NCBI GenBank assembly: GCA_003499925.1
Contig: DNRQ01000192.1
Coordinates: 1 to 15,660, forward strand
DNA length: 15,660 bases
Source: Geobacter sp.
Lineage (GTDB): Bacteria; Desulfobacterota; Desulfuromonadia; Geobacterales; Geobacteraceae
Direction: 5' to 3'
Position 1 is the first letter of the stretch. Every line of letters begins with the position of its first letter. The position numbers were made by a program, and so were the translations under genes. Shown here piece by piece: positions 12,878 through 15,660 of this stretch. The notes beneath the pieces are model-generated. The model had not been told where the DNA came from. It was given only the letters and a program-made list of their open reading frames with translations, and searched no databases.

Positions 12878-13078
12878 ATGGCACAGGGCAAGGTTAAATG
12901 GTTCAACGACGCAAAAGGGTTCGGTTTCATTGAGCAGGATAACGGCGAGGACGTGTTCGTGCACTTCTCCGCGATCACCGGGGAAGGCTTCAAGTCCCTG
13001 GCTGAGGGGGAAGCTGTCTCCTTCGACGTGACCAACGGACCCAAGGGTCTCCAGGCAGCAAACGTCAAGAAGATCTAA
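12878..13078 (+). CDS. Cold-shock protein, CspA family
   Basis: A 66-residue single cold-shock domain that binds single-stranded RNA and DNA and melts RNA structure. RNP1 reads KGFGFIE and RNP2 reads VFVHFS; the opening MAQGKVKWFNDAKGFGF is typical. Length is the usual 65-70 residues. The ATG at 12878 has a perfect AAGGAGG 7 bases upstream, a strong signal for a highly translated gene. The open frame extending upstream to 12788 belongs to the leader. It is a single-gene unit with a long structured leader and a perfect intrinsic terminator 20 bases after the stop. Whether it is cold-induced or constitutive cannot be told. Confidence 0.96.
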   Translation: MAQGKVKWFNDAKGFGFIEQDNGEDVFVHFSAITGEGFKSLAEGEAVSFDVTNGPKGLQAANVKKI

Positions 13079-13098
13079 GCAGCCTTAAAAACTGCGAC

Positions 13099-13139
13099 AA
13101 AAAGGCCCCGCCGGAGTTGCTCCGCGCGGGGCCTTTTTT
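13099..13139. terminator. Intrinsic terminator of the cold-shock gene, bidirectional
   Basis: AAAAAGGCCCCGC (13099-13111) pairs with GCGGGGCCTTTTT (13126-13138). An inner stem CGGAG/CTCCG has loop TTG (13117-13119) and one bulged C. Six T follow on the plus strand, and the A-run on the other side serves the minus strand. It can therefore also stop transcription from the metalloprotease gene that ends at 13261. Confidence 0.92.
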
Positions 13140-13186
13140 CGTGGTGCAGCGCACCTTGCCGATGCGGTCGAGCTTGGACACCTTTT

Positions 13187-13243
13187 GTGGGAACGGCATT
13201 CCTGCCGCGACTGTTTTTCGTAGCAGCGGCATTCCTGCCGCGA
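13187..13243. repeat. Two direct copies of a REP-like element
   Basis: GTGGGAACGGCATTCCTGCC with GCGA (13187-13210) and GTAGCAGCGGCATTCCTGCC with GCGA (13220-13243) repeat with a 33-base period. Nineteen of the last twenty positions agree. Each has an imperfect palindrome (CGGCA...TGCCG). They belong to the same family as the inverted pair at 4708-4769. They lie between the cold-shock terminator and the metalloprotease stop. Confidence 0.75.
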
Positions 13244-13260
13244 TCATACTGCGCCATCTC

Positions 13261-15075
13261 TCAGGCAGCGCCTTTGGACGAAACGGGAGCCAAATGCATC
13301 CCCAAACGGCGCCGCTTCAGCCGCCAAAGCACCCCTCCCCCCGACAGGAGCAATAGCGCCAGCGCCCCTCCCGGATGCTCGACGGTAAGGACCAACGGCA
13401 CGAGCAGCCCCCTGGCTGCAACCCGCATCCACTCGTGCTCCCCGATGACCCGGGCCACCGGCGGGCTCAGCCGGTAATAAAGCGAGACGAAGAGCCGCCC
13501 GGGGGCGTTGGTCAGCAGATGATCATCCCTGAAATGGCGCAGCCCGGCGACCTTCGGATGCAGATAGCTGCCGTAGGCCGCAGTTGCGATGAAGCACCCC
13601 CCACCCGTGTTGCCTGCACTGGAGGCGACGGGAGTCACGGCAGCGGGCGCAGGATCGCTCGTGATGTTGCAGATGATCAGTTGCACCTCCGACGTGCCGG
13701 TCGTATTGAACGAGGGGACGGTGATGGTCCCCGATGCCCGTTGCAGGGCGTACTCCTGAATTGTGCCGTTGGTCCCCTTTTTTATGGCGACGATCTCAAC
13801 CCCCGCCGGCACATTTAACAGCGTCAGCGTGAGATCTGCCGGCGCCATGATGCCCGGCAGGAACTTGTAGTAGGCGAAGGCGAACTTGGGAAGTGACGCA
13901 ATCTTGGCACTGATCTGCGACACGTCGACCGTACTGGTGGTGAAGGTGGCCTGGGGAGCTACGATCGGTATCAAGCCGATGTCGGAGGTGTGGGTCGCCC
14001 AGTTCCGCAGGTACAGTCTCTTGGCGAAGCCTGTGAAATCGGCGGCCAGCGTGCTTGCGTTTGCCTTGATCACGGTGTCGATTACCGGAAGCATCGGGAT
14101 GTCGCTGCCGTCAGCGGTAGCCGGCATGGTCCCGAGCTTGACCCAGATATCCCTGATCAGGGAGGGCGAGTGGCGCTCGGCGAGATAGCGGTTGAAGATC
14201 CAGCGGCCGTACTCGGAATTGTCGCCAAGGGGCGCATTGAGGGAGAGCGTGCTGGTCTTCGGCAGATAGCTCGGCAGATAGTCGTAGAGCTGGTTCACGG
14301 AGTCGTAGAGCTCGTCCTCCATCCAGGTGGCGGTCACCTCTGCGTACCAGAAGTCGAAATAATAGTTGTAGCCGAACTGTATGGCGTGATGGAACTCGTG
14401 CGCGGCCGTGAGCTGCAGGACCTGCTCCGGGGTGTATGTACGGCTGGGCGTTTCCGTGAAGATGGGATTGGTGAAGGCCCGGTCGATCTCGATGTAGCTG
14501 ACCACGGAGGTCGCCGGAAAAGGCGGAGCACCATCGTCAGTGGTGAATCCGAAGGCTCTCTCAGAGACGAGATCCCTGAGATAGACGTCGTACCTCGAAC
14601 CCGGAGGCTGCCGGTATTGCATCTCGGTGACCTCGACGTTGTAGACGTGGTCGAAGACCGCTGCCACCTTCTCGATCCAGTCCGGCACGCCGTCGCTGTC
14701 CGCGTCGGTAAGATCGGGTGCGTCCGATCCCGTTACCGCGGGAACGGGTGTGGTAGCATAGTGGATGGTAAAATGCCCGCCGGGGGACAAAAAGGTCGCC
14801 TTGTTGGCGAGGAAGGGTCTCGACACGTACTTAGCGAGGGTCCTCTTCGTGGTCGGTTCCAGTAGATTCCAGTCCCGCTTCAGGCTGCGATAGAGCTGTG
14901 TGCGGCAGCGTTCGGCCGGAATAACCTCTCCCGGGACGACTGCAGTAACAGCCTTTGGCCTCTGCGCGTCTGCACCGAACTTGGTCAGGTAATAATCGTC
15001 AAGAAGAGCCCCGGAAACAACGGCGGGAAGCAGGAGAAAAAGAAATACCGCCCGCACCAGAAAAGATTTCGCCAC
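13261..15075 (-). CDS. Secreted HExxH metalloprotease, MXAN_6640-like, with CFI-box C-terminus
   Basis: A 604-residue exported protein. A signal peptide covers about 1-22 (VRAVFLFLLLPAVVSGA). A calcium-binding loop of DxDxDG type lies at 124-132 (DADSDGVPD). The zinc site HEFHH is at 226-230 in LTAAHEFHHAIQFGY, and Glu246 in WYAEVTATWMEDE is the likely third ligand. Residues about 370-470 look like a beta-rich domain. The C-terminus carries the CFI-box, CFIATAAYGSYLHP from 494, followed by a hydrophobic stretch (about 559-585) and a basic end (LKRRR), a layout seen in surface-anchored proteins of geobacters. The start is GTG at 15075, sharing one base with the TAG stop of the upstream gene, with AAGGA about 10 bases before it. 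The substrate is unknown. Confidence 0.85.
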   Translation of the reverse strand: MAKSFLVRAVFLFLLLPAVVSGALLDDYYLTKFGADAQRPKAVTAVVPGEVIPAERCRTQLYRSLKRDWNLLEPTTKRTLAKYVSRPFLANKATFLSPGGHFTIHYATTPVPAVTGSDAPDLTDADSDGVPDWIEKVAAVFDHVYNVEVTEMQYRQPPGSRYDVYLRDLVSERAFGFTTDDGAPPFPATSVVSYIEIDRAFTNPIFTETPSRTYTPEQVLQLTAAHEFHHAIQFGYNYYFDFWYAEVTATWMEDELYDSVNQLYDYLPSYLPKTSTLSLNAPLGDNSEYGRWIFNRYLAERHSPSLIRDIWVKLGTMPATADGSDIPMLPVIDTVIKANASTLAADFTGFAKRLYLRNWATHTSDIGLIPIVAPQATFTTSTVDVSQISAKIASLPKFAFAYYKFLPGIMAPADLTLTLLNVPAGVEIVAIKKGTNGTIQEYALQRASGTITVPSFNTTGTSEVQLIICNITSDPAPAAVTPVASSAGNTGGGCFIATAAYGSYLHPKVAGLRHFRDDHLLTNAPGRLFVSLYYRLSPPVARVIGEHEWMRVAARGLLVPLVLTVEHPGGALALLLLSGGGVLWRLKRRRLGMHLAPVSSKGAA

Positions 15076-15551
15076 TAATCCACCATCCTTTTGCCTCCCC
15101 TCATTGCAACAAGGGCGGTTTTACCATGCTCCACGGCCACCTTTTTGGAGAGGCCGAAGAGCCGAAAGTCGTAGCTGCCCGGAGTCAGCGCCAGTATCAG
15201 GTATCCGCTGGCGTCGCTGCGCGCAGCAAGGGTCAGCGAGTTTCCGGTCACCGTGACGGCCACGCCGGCCATCGGCGCAACAGCCGACTGGGACTTGAGC
15301 TTTCCACCCGAGCGCTGCTGGAAGCAGAGCAGGGCGACGGCACCGGTACCTTCCGGGAGCTGATCCTCGCGGGGCGCGAGAGCGTCGGCCGGCACGGGTA
15401 GGTAGCCGTCCCGGACCCGTATCGCGGCGCTCGCGGCACCCTTTACAAATCCGTTGCCGTCAAAGCCGAAGCTTTGCCAATCCGAAGCCGCGCCGGCGCA
15501 GCTAAATCCGGTAGCGGTGAAGAATATGCCAAGCAGGAGCAATAGTCTCAT
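15075..15551 (-). CDS. Small exported protein with carboxypeptidase-regulatory-like beta domain
   Basis: A 158-residue secreted protein. An N-terminal signal covers about 1-21 (MRLLLLLGIFFTATGF, then SCAGA-ASDW). A cysteine at 18 is present, but the preceding residues GFS are a poor lipobox, so ordinary signal cleavage is more likely. The C-terminal half has the motif RSDASGYLILALTPGSYDF (111-129), typical of carboxypeptidase-regulatory-like or transthyretin-like beta sandwiches that bind or present surface proteins. The ATG at 15551 has GGAG 10 bases upstream; the longer frame to 15608 has no signal peptide at its start. Its stop overlaps the metalloprotease start by one base, so the two are probably co-translated and may act together outside the cell. 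Not a recognised named gene. Confidence 0.75.
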   Translation of the reverse strand: MRLLLLLGIFFTATGFSCAGAASDWQSFGFDGNGFVKGAASAAIRVRDGYLPVPADALAPREDQLPEGTGAVALLCFQQRSGGKLKSQSAVAPMAGVAVTVTGNSLTLAARSDASGYLILALTPGSYDFRLFGLSKKVAVEHGKTALVAMRGGKRMVD

Positions 15552-15660
15552 GAGCACGGTTCTCCAGAAATTCGTGAACAGGATGGCACAGCGACTTAAG
15601 GATTGCAACGCGAAAAAAGCGCGGCTAGCCGCTGATAGAACTCCCTCCCCTTCAAGGGGA
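15552..15660. other. Region upstream of the metalloprotease pair, with a 12-bp palindrome
   Basis: No gene is seen. A perfect 12-bp palindrome, GCGGCTAGCCGC, lies at 15621-15632, flanked on the left by a run of A (15613-15618). It could be a regulator site for the minus-strand pair or part of a weak terminator for a gene to the right. At the extreme edge CCCCTTCAAGGGG (15647-15659) is another C-rich hairpin. No convincing -35/-10 pair is seen. Confidence 0.4.

Noticed and set aside
15075..15551. Lipoprotein call for the small exported protein
   Set aside because: Cys18 is preceded by Gly-Phe-Ser, a poor lipobox, and the region after it fits signal peptidase I cleavage.

Overview
The window reads as a chromosomal segment of a GC-rich Deltaproteobacterium (Desulfuromonadota), most likely a Geobacter, Geomonas or Citrifermentans relative. 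This is inferred from gene content, not from a marker gene. The clues are a c-type cytochrome P460-family protein, the short homoaconitase-like form of LeuC, MlaD and WPF/FPLY-repeat proteins of a style I associate with geobacters, a metalloprotease ending in a CFI-box tail, and intergenic palindromes with a GTAG foot. Fourteen protein genes are supported. Twelve lie on the minus strand; only the LOG-family gene and the cold-shock gene are on the plus strand. I see no rRNA, tRNA, CRISPR array, insertion sequence or prophage gene.

Layout from left to right. (1) 1-1851: a solo M16 zinc protease with its own extended -10 promoter and a strong downstream hairpin terminator. Two copies of a 16-bp inverted repeat bracket it. 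(2) 1852-4685: a tightly packed minus-strand run in the order HEPN toxin, MNT nucleotidyltransferase antitoxin, periplasmic P460-type cytochrome, B12-binding radical SAM enzyme. Overlaps of 11 bp and 4 bp suggest co-translation within pairs. (3) 4821-5708: a CruF/DUF422-type membrane protein. (4) 5943-9357: a lipid-transport module. A repeat-rich exported protein of unknown function overlaps an MlaE permease, which is followed by an MCE (MlaD) protein with four C-terminal repeats. The MlaF ATPase is absent. (5) 9479-11464: leuC-leuD, with a 29-bp hairpin between the genes and an intrinsic terminator after leuD. (6) 11465-13139: plus-strand LOG-family nucleotide hydrolase, then a cold-shock protein with a long, foldable leader and a perfect intrinsic terminator. 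(7) 13261-15551: a small exported protein with a carboxypeptidase-regulatory-like domain, overlapping by one base a large secreted metalloprotease with a CFI-box C-terminus.

How the genes work together. LeuCD carries out isopropylmalate isomerisation for leucine, and in Geobacter probably also the matching step of the citramalate route to isoleucine. MlaE and MlaD should move lipids between the membranes; the overlapping repeat protein is the best candidate for an undescribed partner. HEPN and MNT form a toxin-antitoxin pair with the complete RX4HXY modification motif. The two right-hand minus-strand genes look like a secreted protease and a co-expressed partner.

Intergenic DNA is unusually structured. 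There are at least three families of short palindromes with a GTAG foot, C-rich hairpins, and short tandem repeats. The most interesting items are the repeat protein with an orphan MlaE-MlaD pair, the alternative foldings in the cold-shock leader, the leuC-leuD hairpin, the HEPN-MNT pair beside redox genes, and the set of REP-like families.
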